Shown: positions 1 to 11,577 of the stretch, piece after piece | How positions within the stretch are numbered: the stretch's first letter is position 1 | Layout of the letters: every line of letters begins with the position of its first letter | Source of the DNA: Sanguinoderma infundibulare | Lineage: Eukaryota > Basidiomycota > Agaricomycetes > Polyporales > Polyporaceae | NCBI GenBank assembly: GCA_032821775.1 | Contig: JAVLRN010000018.1 | Span: 248,001 to 312,000 of the forward strand | Length of the DNA: 64,000 nt | Direction: 5' to 3' | Program-made: the position numbers and the translations under genes | Notes under the pieces: generated by a model | Told to the model about the DNA's origin: nothing | The model's input: only the letters and a program-made list of their open reading frames with translations | Databases searched by the model: none

Positions 1-187
1 TCCGCTCACTCAGTTTGGCCTCGGCCATGCGTGCCATACGTTCCTCGGCCAGAGCGTTCTTTGGAAGAGTGCGGAGGGCGAGGAAGTTGTCGACCTCGAT
101 GTTGGCCGATTGCGGATCCATTTGGACATCGATGAACCCAAAGTCATCCTCGTCAGGTGATGAGGAGTGCGCAAGTGGTGGATTCGA
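1..187 (-). CDS. Unidentified gene A, exon retained at left edge (partial)
   Basis: The minus strand from an acceptor (ctgcag at 188-193) to the window edge is one open frame. It begins SNPPLAHSSSPDEDDFGF and continues through ANIEVDNFLALRTLPKNAL to AEERMARMAEAKLSER. Acidic then helical character and the continuous frame suggest a true exon. I do not recognise the family. The last 54 bp are repeated at the end of every S segment, where the upstream part of this exon is missing, so the gene continues left of the window and this is its less damaged form. The alternative is that it is itself a pseudogene remnant. Confidence 0.45.
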
Positions 188-751
188 CTGCAGGAATGAA
201 CCGAGACCGGCCTGAGGTTGGGGCACACCGCAAGAAGCGAGGGCGAGATCGTCTCCATAGGGGGTTCCGGAAACATGGAATGATCCTTGTCTTTGAACTC
301 GGGGAGAAGGGGATGTGGTGAGTGCGGAGAAGCTGGAAGCTCTGCTGTATCATACATGTCAAGAATGTTCGTATGGGGAGATCGAGGCATGGGCATAAGG
401 TATACATGTTTATGGAGGAGTGCGGGGTTGTGAAGGTCGCTTAGAGGTCGTCTACAAGGAGATGATGGAGACAACTCTGCAGACTCACCATCCTCCGAGG
501 GCATAACTGTGTTAGAGCATTCAGAGTCGAGGTCTGGGGACTGGAAATGCAGCAGCGACGAGTGCAAGAAGGGGATGAAAGGATCGTGGTCCTCCGGAGG
601 AGGTGCGGACGGGTTCGAGGCAGATGGCTCACCAAAGGATGGTTTTCCGTGGAACCAGTGGGGAACGTGTTGGCCGAAAGGTATCTCGACAGGCGACAGT
701 GGAGAGGGTTGTTGTACAGGTAGCGCATTGTATGTACAGATTGGACACTTA
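188..751 (-). other. Unassigned proline/serine-rich stretch between gene A exon and shugoshin-like piece
   Basis: One long minus-strand frame crosses most of this stretch and encodes Pro/Ser-rich sequence such as WFHGKPSFGEPSA and SPDLDSECSN. It could be further upstream coding sequence of gene A interrupted by introns. No domain is recognisable and the exon limits cannot be set by eye. It belongs to the 1380-bp segment absent from the inner unit junctions. Confidence 0.35.
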
Positions 752-1120
752 CATGTTGAGCTTGGGTTCCATGTAGTTGATGCTCTTGGGTACTCTACGG
801 TCACGTCCGGCCGTGGAGGGCTCCGGTTCGAACTGAGTTGGCGGCACAACAGGGCTCGAGGAGCGCGGAATGGGCAGATGAGAAGATGGCTTGGACACGG
901 GCGCGGGTGTCGTAGCAGGCGTAGAGAGGAAGTTCCGTGTAGAGGTGCTCGCCAAGCTTGTGGCAGATGTGGGCGCATCAACGTCCGGTGTCCGCTCACA
1001 ATCTGTGTCATGCAGAGTTCGTGAGATATCGCGGCCCGCGAGGGTTTCACATCTGCTGCACGCACCAGACGCGGTGTGCAGCAGAGACAGCGTCGAGCGG
1101 CTCACCTGGGTGTTGGTCAC
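752..1120 (-). pseudogene. SGO1: Shugoshin-like C-terminal basic-motif fragment
   Basis: The minus-strand translation ends with GRDRRVPKSINYMEPKLNM directly before a gtaagt donor. This resembles the conserved basic C-terminal motif of shugoshin (R-rich, then KSINY, EP, LN), the part that in that family binds centromeric histone H2A. It is preceded by a Ser/Thr/Pro-rich region, as is usual. The expected Lys-Met-Arg continuation is not found in the following sequence, which reads as unrelated coding-like DNA. No N-terminal coiled coil is seen. I therefore call it a fragment. The assignment rests on one motif. Confidence 0.45.
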
Positions 1121-1434
1121 ATCCTTGAACTTCGACTCGCACTCTTCTGTAACCTCTGCCGGTTATTCCGCAATGCGCTCGCGGAATCTCGGTATACACA
1201 TTGACGTCAGACTCACGCGCGCAATCGCCCTCCAAAAGCATCCTTCTTGTTTTTCTGTCTGCCTCAACCTCATCTTCTTCAGGCTCTGCATTCGCCCTCT
1301 TCCGAGGCCTTCTGTATGGGCGACTTGGGAATAGGGCCGGGTGGGCGATCGAGGCCATCTGCGACAGTAGCTGTGATGGCCAAAGTTGTCAAGATCCCAC
1401 TCTGTCACTGCGAGGGTCGTCACTTTCCAGTCTT

Positions 1435-2890
1435 GTTCAACTGATCATTGAAATCGAGTTCTATCACGTCGACAGCGGGTGGCGATGGCGCTTTGGATCA
1501 GGAAACCGGAAGACGGGTCGTGCTGGATGGCCATGACTGCAACTTAGTGCGCTTCTTTGGCGAGAGTGTCGCATATTGTCAAGTGTATATGCGAACGGCC
1601 GCCGTGAGCGTGGCAGATGGTGAAGCGGTTGCGGTGGTCAAGAGCAAGCCGAGGGAATGACGCATGATTCATGATGGGGCTGCCTAGAATGGCAGGTGCG
1701 GGCGTCTCCAGCGTGGTGGTGCGGCGCGTCTCAAGTCCGCCTGCTCGCACTTGATGGTGACTTTAACCTTCATTGCCGACGTATCAGAACACGAAACCAT
1801 TCGGGGAAGCTGCGGAACTTCGAGAACTTCCATTGACAGGTTCTCCTCTGCAACAGAACCACCCAACCTCAACAGGTGAGCTGCTCGCTCAGCGGTGTCC
1901 ATTGTGCTGACATCCTACTGACCCACAAAACACAGAGTACTCTGAAAATTCCAGCCGAAAATCGTCCCATTTGTTGCAATTCGAGCTCGGGGACGTGCCA
2001 AAAATTTTATCGGTCGAAAATCCAATTTTGTTGTCAGGGTCCATAGCGAAGATGGCCTCCGCGTCCGCGCTGCCGGTGCATTTCACATATCACTGTAATA
2101 TCTCTCGCGTAACTGACTTGGGTATTGGTGGGCAGATGTCAGGGTAAACAATTTACGCTGTCCATCCGTCCTGTCACTCATCCACCCGCCCATTCTCCCC
2201 CTTCCCATCTCCGCAAACATCCTCTCTGCACTCATCGTTGCCCCACTACACATCCTCCTCATATGCTCATCATCTAAGCCATCCAAGCTCGAAGCCACAC
2301 GTCGCTCTCAAAGATGCACGTCACTGTGCCAACTTATCCTCGACACCCCAGCCTCACGAACCTCAAGGACGTCCCCAATGCCGTCCATTCCGCCATCCAG
2401 CTCCTCCAGATCCCATCCGCACGCGCCCATGTCTCCCGCACCTCCTCGCATAGGCTCAGCTCCTCTCAGCACTTCCCCTCCATCCCCCTGCCCCCGCCGC
2501 TGAGTGCAACATCTAGTCGCATACATCCCCGCACCGGCAGCATGGATGCGGACTACAACGGCCCTCACTCCGGCCCAGGCACACCGCCGCCCGTCAAGCA
2601 GCCCCACAGCGACCGTGAGGATGACCGGAGCCCCGCCAGGTGGGTAGAGTGTTTGGTATGTTTCCATTCACCTGCTTTCCTGCTATGCTATTAATTATCA
2701 CTCACCATTGCCTCTCCAGCCGTCAAACTCTCCTCATCCGGCGTACCTTTCAAACGGCCACGCCCCTGACCACTCACCGCAGCTCACAGTCCACGCTACC
2801 GCTGCCGCCGCTCTCCACCCCCATTACCAGCAGTACCTTCCCCGCTACGCATCCTCCTCACATGCTCATCGTCCAAGCCATCCAAGCTCA
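1435..2890. other. Start of B segment: unassigned coding-like remnants
   Basis: No intact gene is visible. The minus strand between about 1900 and 2090 encodes AIFAMDPDNKIGF and a following KWDDFRLEFSEYSVF, which looks like a broken exon of an unknown protein. From about 2230 the plus strand is Pro/Ser/His-rich. Part of it (2238-2360) is a diverged duplicate of 2850-2960, sharing the phrases catcctcctca and ccatccaagctc. Equivalent stretches start at 13806, 26807, 39311 and 51815. Confidence 0.5.
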
Positions 2891-2899
2891 AAGCCGCGC

Positions 2900-3040
2900 G
2901 TCCCTGTGCCGATCATCGCCACGACCAGCCTCGCGAACCTTGAGGACATCCTGGGCTCGCTTGACATAAACCCAACCGGGGACGAGATCAAGCTCATGGA
3001 GGAGGAGTACCGGCCGTCGGCTGTTTCTGGGCACGTTTGA
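2900..3040 (+). pseudogene. Aldo/keto reductase C-terminal fragment (unit 1)
   Basis: The reading frame ends PIIATTSLANLEDILGSLD, then GDEIKLMEEEYRPSAVSGHV and a stop. This matches the C-terminal helix region of fungal aldo/keto reductases, in which a TTS-NLED motif is followed by an E-x-L/M-EE-Y-P end. The NADPH barrel and the catalytic Asp/Tyr/Lys/His residues are absent. Upstream is low-complexity Pro/His sequence rather than the rest of the enzyme, so this is an isolated piece. Confidence 0.65.
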
Positions 3041-3149
3041 GCGAGGGTGCTGAGAGTGTTTGTGGACGCCTGAGTCACGGTAAGTCGATTGCAAGTCGAT
3101 TGCAGCCCATTTTTGACCCTCGAGCGCTTGGACTGATCTATTCTCGGCA

Positions 3150-3363
3150 GTTTGCGGGCACCGCTTTGGACGTTCGACTCTCGTCTCTCCACTCCCATCG
3201 CCTGCAACCTGCCACCATATGCCAGCATGCTGAGACCATCTGCGCTGACAAGCAGGACCAGAACGAGCGCATGATGCAGGAGCTCACCACCCTCCATGCT
3301 TCGCTTACAGTCCCGCGTAGTGCTTTCCCTCGGATGGCTCGGATTCGGATTCGAGGGGTGTGA
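3150..3363 (+). other. Unidentified helical coding remnant (unit 1)
   Basis: After an acceptor-like tctcggcag, an open frame reads FAGTALDVRLSSLHS and then HAETICADKQDQNERMMQEL. It looks like an amphipathic helix from an unknown protein. A second, slightly different version exists in units 3-5. Conservation between the two versions suggests it was once coding. No function can be given. Confidence 0.35.
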
Positions 3364-3744
3364 TCCCGGCGAGTATATGCGCAGGTGAGTGGTTCCTATT
3401 TTTAAACTCTAGGGCACATGAACTTATCCTCATTCCACTCATTTCCTTTAGTTTTCTTGGGGCCCTCCTCAGAGTTGTTATCGGAGGCCGCTGTCGAGCT
3501 CCCCTGGGCCATGCTTTTTCAATCTCCCGGCCCGGTCGCGTGGATGACTGCGATCTTCCGCAGAACGTCTCGGAGTTGTCCGCGTCCGAGCCGTTGGACG
3601 TGGCTCTGCGGCTGTCGAGCAGTCGAGCAGCGAGCAGCGAGCAGCGATTGCGAGCTCGCTCGAGGCTCTCTGGCCCCTGGCCCCCGGATCCCCGGGCCCA
3701 CACTCCGTCCCGGCCTTCCGTCGGCCTTTCTGCCACACACCGCT

Positions 3745-4096
3745 CCCAGGCCACTTCCCCCGCCCATTGTTCGAAGATTGCTCTCCGACTCTCCGGCTTT
3801 ATCGTGGTTGCTGGAGGGTTGATGAGGAAGAAGGCGGCTCCCCTGGCAATGGTGGCCATATCTGTTTGAGGTCCGGGCGATTGCCGTCGTCTACGATGGT
3901 TCGTGCATGATGTCGTCCGGATTAGCTTGATTCTGACCGTTCTTTTTTGCAGAGAGTTGTCCCGTACACGGACGAGCAGGCGGATGTACACAAGGTCGGC
4001 TACGACGACATTGGTTGATGCAAGTCCGGCGACCTTGTACACGTCGCTCGCTCCCAGTGTCAGGCCCCCACGGGGTATCCTCATGTACGGTCCTAG
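3745..4096. pseudogene. CDC48: Cdc48/p97-like AAA+ ATPase fragments, partly inverted (unit 1)
   Basis: On the plus strand VGYDDIG (about 3995-4014) and PPRGILMYGP (4062-4094) resemble the start of the D1 ATPase domain of Cdc48. An in-frame stop follows VGYDDIG, and the two motifs lie in different frames. On the minus strand at about 3766-3864, AFFLIN and, in another frame, AGESESNLR match the Cdc48 sequence that normally follows the Walker A region. Opposite strands and shifted frames mean a rearranged remnant. Walker A and B are not present. Confidence 0.6.
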
Positions 4097-4128
4097 GCGC
4101 AAAATGGCGATCCAAGCCGACGACTCAC

Positions 4129-5180
4129 CTTCACCCCATCCAGGTTCTGCTTCAAGCTCGCGTACTCGCTCATCTGCTCGTCAAACACACCCAACAGGCT
4201 CTTTACCAGCGCGATTTCGAGTGTCACGTGGTCCAAGCCTCGCTGGTCTGCTGCTCCCACTGCGTCCTGCTGCCTCCACCTCAATGCCTCCCCGCCGTTG
4301 CTCGGCGCGGCGGGGACCGTAATGCGTGCCATACGGTTACCATTACCGTTGCCGTTCGCAGTCGCGTTCGAGTCCCCCCTGTCGCGTGCGCCCATCCATC
4401 CAAATCGGGCGTTGAAAGGCGGCATCCCAACGCGGTGTACCGTGTCTAGCCGCGCACGGGGCCTATCAAAGTAGTCGTGCTCCGACGACGACGACGGGCT
4501 CGTCGCGTCGTTATTCTCGTCCACGCGCCGCATCGGCGTCTCCGCCGCCGCCGACGAGCCCAACACCGTGATATCGCTCTTAGGGGTCATCGGCGCCCCC
4601 GCCGAGTCTGGCGGTGTGAGCGTCGAATCGAGCCTCTGCCCGGACCTGTCCTCATCCTTGTTGTGCTCGTCGTTGTCGGCATCGGTGAACGTCTTCCCAG
4701 CTAGGCTGGAAGAGCCCATTGTCTTGATACAGTCCTCAAAGTCGCACCCACCCATCGATATCCGGATCTGCGGGAGTGCAGGTGCGATGAACGTCGCGTG
4801 CGACGTTCGCTCCACCAGCGACGACTCGGGCGTGCCCTCGCTCTCCCCGGCCAGCGTCACGCTCCGTTGCGATACATCCACGCGCAGGTCGTTTGGCCGC
4901 CTCTGCCGGTGCTGTTGCTGAAGCTGCTTTTGGGGGGGCGAAGGCGGCAGGTCATGGTCCTCGCCTCGGCCTGCTCCCGTTCTCGAGCCCGCTCTCCTCC
5001 GTGTCCGTCCCGCTCTCGATCCCGTGCGACACGTCGACAAAATGCGACGGCAACGGCGGCACCGAGCTCCCGCTCCCTCTCTTCCGCTCCGGGCTGCTCC
5101 TCTCATCCCAGTACTGCGACTGCCTGCGGAGGTTCAGGCCGGGCAGGCGCCGCGCGTCGTCGGGGCTACGGATCGGGCTT
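4129..5180 (-). pseudogene. Remnant of a disordered-protein gene (unit 1)
   Basis: The minus strand encodes a Ser/Asp/Asn-rich protein with a Gln-rich patch (KQLQQQHRQR). It ends in a helical stretch GLDHVTLEIALVKSLLGVFD then EQMSEYASLKQNLDG, directly before a gtgagt donor at 4128. The frame breaks near the N-terminal side: SGLENGSRPRR and EDHDLPPSPP lie in different frames. The 3' exons are missing because the Cdc48-like piece abuts the donor. I do not recognise the family. Confidence 0.5.
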
Positions 5181-5549
5181 CAACTGCTGCAATGGCCAGA
5201 ACACAGTCAGTAAGGTTTTTCCGTAATCGGGTCTTTGCACGAGCATGTCTTGATGTATTCGTTTGCAGGCTGCGTCCATTTTGATTACCGCGAAACCGTC
5301 GACTCTGGATGGACGGCAAGGATGATGATATCTTGTGATTTAAAGGAGTAAGTGTCGTCTGGGGACCGAATTGAAATTTCGAACACACATCGAGAGTCTG
5401 TAGTGTACATGAGAATCGTTGATACCGATGGACTTGAAGAGCTGAGGAGCTCGACGAGTTCAGTCCTTGCTTGTATACATTTACTTGCTTGTAGTCGTAG
5501 TCCTAGAAACTCGTCGTGGGGTTAGTAGAGTAATAGTGAGCTTCCCTGT

Positions 5550-5712
5550 ACGTAGTTCGCCTTCCGGTGTACCTAGTCAGCTTCCCGTGTACGTAGTTAG
5601 CCGTACCTGTCCCTAGTGAGCTCCCCGTATACCTAGTGCGCCTTACCTGTACCTAGTTCGCCTTACCCTGTACCTAGCTCACCATACCTGTACCTAGTTC
5701 GTCGTCCAGTGC
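5550..5712 (+). repeat. Minisatellite, 20-21 bp period, about 8 repeats (unit 1)
   Basis: Degenerate head-to-tail repeats of the type acctagttcgccttacctgt. The array lies about 530 bp upstream of the Mio start codon, so it falls in or next to the promoter/5' UTR. Repeat number differs between units. Confidence 0.85.
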
Positions 5713-6237
5713 AGTGACAGAGTCAAGGGCTTGTCCCGGTCAGTTTCTGTGTGCCAAGCGAAGCGAGATCGCGATCTGCGCAGGACGCGACATGTCACCG
5801 CACGCGCGTGTGTGACAGGCCCCGATCTCGCCCCACGCAAAGCTCAGACTCGGACGTCGACCATCGCACGACCAGCCCACCGCCACACTCGCCGTCTCGA
5901 CCACTGCTGGGAGAGCATTCGAACGTCGGGACTGGTGACACTTTTCCCACGTTCCGATGCTCGAAGCCTACAGCCAGCTCGCTTCCAATTCCTTCTCGCT
6001 TTCGTCTGCCCATCGTTGGCGAGGCTGCACGCACCGACGAACTCACTACTCCCAGCCAAGCTGTCAGCCGTCATACTCCTCTCGACCTGCACCTTCAATA
6101 ATGCAGCCTACTCACAGTCGTCTCGTGGCCTGAAGACTGACCACGCTGTAATAGAGACACGGTGAGCACATATCTTGAATTTTGGGAACTACGTTTGTCA
6201 ACTCGTTTTGCTTCTTAAGCCTCAGAGAACCTTCGTC

Positions 6238-9200
6238 ATGGTCGCACAATCAGACAAACGTCTCATTTGGCATCCTCGCGGACAGAACAAGTTCATCGTC
6301 GGCGGCAGCACCCAGATCACCCTCTACGAATGGATTCCACAGTCCTCGGAGATCAAGCAAGTTGCGTCGCAGCTGGAGTTGAACCAGATGAAGGTGAGCA
6401 TACAGTCAATCATCCGTTTGTGCAGCCCCTTCGAGTCGTAGACCTCAATGGCTCCTTTTTCTTCCACGCCTGCAGTGTTTCGCCTGGTCGTCCGATCCTG
6501 TCTTAGACGACCTTATAGCGGTTGGATTCAGCAACGGCCGAGTTGACCTCCTGCGCTTCGACGCCGCGAAGCATGCGCATAACAGTGCGACTGTTTCTCT
6601 TCCTGCTCGTAACACGCGTGCGTGCAACACCCTTGGTTTCTCTCCCGCGAACCCCAGTTTTCTTGCTGTCGGTCTTGACAAGGTCCGCAACGATCCTAGC
6701 CTCGTAATCTGGGATATTCACTCTGCATTACCCACGCTGTCGTTCAACGCATCACCTGATGCCGACAGCGATAGCGAGAGCCAGACGGTCCCTTCACGAG
6801 CCGACGGTGGTGTTCGTCGTAGCACTGATCCTCGCCCAATGCAACACTATGCGTCAGCGGAGGTCGTTTCTACCCTTTCCTGGCTTCCGAAGAACCCCCA
6901 GTTACTGCTGGCCGGGATATCCCATCGGTGGCTCCAGCTGTTCGACACCCGCACGACCGCGTCCCCTGCGAAGGCGGCGAGCAAAGTTCACGGCATCGCC
7001 ACGGATCCGTTCGACGCCCACCGTGTGGCGTGCTACAGCGAGGGCATTGTCTCGATATGGGATATTCGGCGCTTCAGCCAGCCTGTCTTGACGTTCACGT
7101 CCAAGGATGCTTCTGCGGACGGCACGGATGGCGCGGTGGTCGCGCAGTCTAGTTCGCGAGGGAAGGGCGCGCCTACACCATCCACGGCTGTTGTGCCTCT
7201 AGCGCACGTAGAGTTCTCGTCGACGCGCAGAGGGACACTCGCAACGCTCGAGCGGGACGCCAGCCATGTTCGCTTCTGGGACATCCATCAAGCACAGTTC
7301 GTCGAGCCAGTTCCAGAAAGTAGCCGGTCGCGCGATTCGTCTCATTCAGGCGGGAAGGCGGTCAAGACTTCATGGGTCAAGCCATGGGCTGGTGCAGGTT
7401 CTTCAGCGAATCGGCCATCGTCGCCTCCTGCGGCAGCGGGAGAGCCCTCTCCGTACCACCTTGTCCTTGCGGATACGCGCAGAAGTGAGTACCGCGACCC
7501 CTGTATGTCTCACAGCCCGCTAACGGCCCGGATAGCGAAAAACTTTTCCCGCCCATTCACTTCATTTGCCCTTGTCCCGAGTTTGAAACCTCATTCTCTC
7601 ACGTCCGACGTTATGTTCGTGAACAAGGACGGGGACCTCGAGCTGTACGCTGTGCACGACACACCAGTTCACCCTCCGTGGAGCTCCCGAGGGGACCTTG
7701 CGCTCGGCATCGGCTGCTCCTACACGGTCATTCCCGGAATCACGGACGCGACGCCTCCTCGAGAACCCTGGGAGCTTCTCGCCAGCCGTCCTTCTCGTCC
7801 CGGCTCGCGCGCGTACTCTCTCGAACGCCAGGCGGATGGGTCTCTAGCGCCGCGCTTCCGGTCAAGGGAGTCATCGTATTACATCGCACCGCGGCCTGGC
7901 TTCCCCGCAACGTTCGGAAGAGGCGACGAGGATGGCTTCCCCGCGTTGGGCCCGGCGCACATGAGCGACGTGGGAGGACCGTCTCCTGGCAGGAGGGGCC
8001 TCCGCGAGCCTATCCCGGAAAACATGATGATCGTAAGGGAGCTTCCATTCGAACACACTGCTGTCATCAGAGGGCAGATCCCGAAGCGTTCGCGGCGCGG
8101 CGGGGACAATGATGGGGACCGTGGACGGAGTGCGCCTCCGACCACGCCGAGGACCATTACGTTGGCGTTGGGCGAAGGGGAGGGGAGAGGGAAGCATGTA
8201 AAGAAATCGTCAGCGGTGAAGGCTCTACAGCAGGTCGTTGAGTCCGACATCTCGATGTTAATCCGGAGGCGTGCGACAATAGTGTACGGCTTAACGGATG
8301 TGAGGAGCATCGTACTCGGTATTTCATCCATACAACTGACATCGATGTGACTCTTCTGCAGCCCATGTACAACTCCGTCATTGCACACACGACGACCCCG
8401 GACGACCCCACGGTGTCCGAGCTTTGGCTATGGGTACACCGTTAGTCAACGTCTACCTAACGCGTTTTGTTTGCCTCCTGACTTTTCGTTCAGACTCGCA
8501 GCGCCTTATCTTCTCACCCTCTCCCATCGTCGAGGGCTACAACTTCGCGTACCAAGGCCTGACCGGCATTTGGGAAGGATTCCGGCCCATCCGGCCCTCT
8601 CCGCCCTCCGGGCAGCCCACGCCCCGCATTCCCGTTCGCAGCGCGCTGTTCGACGCGGCGCCTAGCGCCTCGCCGCTCCTTACGCCCCTCAATCTCGAGG
8701 TTCCGCCCCGTCCGAGCTCGAAGCACACCAGCCGCAGACGGACTCAAACTCAGACGGCTGCGCCGTCTTTGCCAGAGGAGTTTGTGAGCGCGATCGATGA
8801 ACTGAATGCGAGGAATGGGAATTCGGAGGTGTGGAAGCCGTCTGTGTCGACTGCGCGACTGTCGCAGAGGCGATTTGCGTTGCAGCTTTGTGGGTGGAGC
8901 TTGGGGCAGGAAGATCTTGCCCGCGCGATTCGAAGGTGGGAGAGGGAGGGAAAGCATTCGCAAGCAGCGTGCTGGCTCGTCTTCACCGACCAGAACAAGC
9001 AGGCCATCGACATGCTGATGCGAAGTAAAGGTGAGGATCCGATCGCCTGAGCGTGAGCGTGGACAGCCTGTACTTAACGCTACGTCTTCAGACGAGTCCC
9101 TCCACATGATGTCAGGCATGGTCGCTGCCTTGACGTCCAATACATCCCGCAACCCGGATTTAGTGCAGCATTGCGAGCGCCTCGTCGTGCGGCTCCAAGA

Positions 9201-10125
9201 CCCATACCTCCGCGCGGTCTTGACACACCTCACGGTCCGCGATTGGGCCGAGGTCCTCCAAGAGGATTCGCTGCCTCTCCGCGAACGTCTCGCCATTGCG
9301 TTCCAGTTCCTCGAGGACAAGAACGTCTCGTCGTATCTGAGGCGGATCGCGGAACGCGCGATCCACGACGGCGACATCCACGGGCTCTTCGTCACCGGGC
9401 TCACAACGGCGGCGGGCATGGACCTGCTCCAGGCCTACATCGACACCTCGGGCGACGTACAGACCGCTGCGCTCGTGGCGGCGCTGTCGCCTGCGCTGGC
9501 GCGGGAGCCGCGCGCGGGACGGTGGATGAACACGTACCGGGACATGCTGGACGGCTGGAAGCTGTTCCACCATCGGTGTCACCTTGACATCGAGCGCGGG
9601 AAGGTCATGAAGGACGCGGTGGAGTGCGGGGAGATGCAGTCGGCGATTGACTGGGCGCCGAAGCAGGTGCTGCTTCGGTGCAACTATTGCGGCAAACCGA
9701 TCGAGGCGCCGTTCTCTTCGGAAGGCAACCCACGGGTGAGTTGAGGTGTCGTTGGCTGGCCCGATGTGCTGACGTGATTCGTGCAGCCGACGTTGTGTCC
9801 GCATTGCAGCAAGCCGCTGCCGCGCTGCTCCGTGTGCCTTATGACGCTGAACCTCGCGCCGGAAAGTGGTCGTGGAGCGAACGCGTTGTCCGCCATCCCG
9901 TGTGGTGCGTTCTCACTCTCTTCTGTGTGAATGCATGTTCCGCCTTCTCATGGTGGTTCTACAGATACTCTGAACGAGGCACTGGTCTTCTGTCAGACGT
10001 GTCGGCACGGGGGGCACGCATCGCATATCCTGGAGTGGTTCTATGGCGAAGGGGGAGCCGCGTCTCGTGCACACGGTACATGTCCGATCGCGGGATGCGA
10101 ATGTCGGTGTGGTGATGAGTTATGA
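6238..10125 (+). CDS. SEA4: Mio/Sea4, WD-repeat and zinc-finger subunit of SEACAT/GATOR2, copy 1
   Basis: Eight exons (6238-6393, 6476-7484, 7536-8299, 8362-8440, 8494-9030, 9092-9735, 9787-9904, 9965-10125) join in frame to 1155 residues. This is longer than the animal protein and close to yeast Sea4. WD-type blades run through about residue 330 (VSIWDIRR near 247, VRFWDIH near 320). A Ser/Pro/Arg-rich stretch (about 340-640) and an alpha-helical region (about 650-1040) follow. The C-terminal zinc module has CNYC (1045), CPHC (1067), CSVC (1077), CQTCRHGGHASH (1112-1123) and CPIAGCECRC (1142-1151), the signature of Mio. In this family the protein builds SEACAT/GATOR2, which acts on TORC1 signalling at the vacuole. 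A probable 5' UTR intron spans 6162-6225. The start is the first ATG after it. Confidence 0.93.
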
Positions 10126-10564
10126 TCTCTTGAGGCTTTTGCACGGTTGCTCGCCGTCAGTGTATATACACATCTCTCTCTTAATCGCCAGTTGGCAAAC
10201 ACGATGACAATGCTCGTTAGACGGACAATAGGTCAAAGTTGAGAAGAATGTATCAAATGTTCGTATTCCATCGTGTCTAGAGGGGGACGATTGAACATCG
10301 CGGACTGGAACTGGCTTCCGTCGGCCCGATTCTCGAGGGTAGGAGGCCCCAAGTACACCCGAATCGATTGCCCTCCTCATTCCATCATTTGAGGGCGGGC
10401 TCTCGGATATCGCGACGGTCTCATGGAGAACAATGGGTACCGTCCGGCCACGTTCTTCGTACGTGCTTCTTGGGGACTGCGGACGGAGATTGGTATGTGC
10501 CCATACAGATGAAATAACCGGCTATCAGCAAGACGATTGTCAAAGTATACCACATCAGGAACTC

Positions 10565-11525
<961 letters not shown>

Positions 11526-11577
11526 CACCACATCTGTGATTAGAGCATTGCGGAGCTGGTTTCACAACCGCGTCTCA

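Larger units (their letters stand above)
1..10273 (+). repeat. Array unit 1 (left part cut by window edge)
   Basis: First visible unit of the tandem array. It starts inside the end of an S segment: 1-54 match 13752-13805 exactly. It then carries a 1380-bp stretch (55-1434) that all inner units lack, then the B segment from 1435, the minisatellite and Mio copy 1. The right limit is set where the sequence after the Mio stop parts company with the single-copy flank following the fifth Mio gene. Its B segment is the short version without the NTH1 piece. Confidence 0.85.

Noticed and set aside
5550..5712. Could the short repeats be a CRISPR array or telomere tract?
   Set aside because: Repeats are directly adjacent without spacers, are degenerate, do not match telomere units, and lie in a fungal nuclear context.
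5731..6165. 144-residue open frame upstream of Mio
   Set aside because: It sits directly before the likely 5' UTR intron of Mio (6162-6225), has no domain, and its sequence is not kept in frame in unit 2. More likely 5' UTR.
8514..9419. Long open frame on the minus strand antisense to Mio exons (and its repeats at 21515, 34019, 46523, 59027)
   Set aside because: It lies opposite proven exons in GC-rich sequence, has Arg/Ser-rich composition without any domain, and is explained by codon bias of the sense gene.
9160..9804. 214-residue minus-strand frame antisense to Mio exons 6-7
   Set aside because: Shadow of the sense frame. It crosses the real intron 6 and has no recognisable motif.
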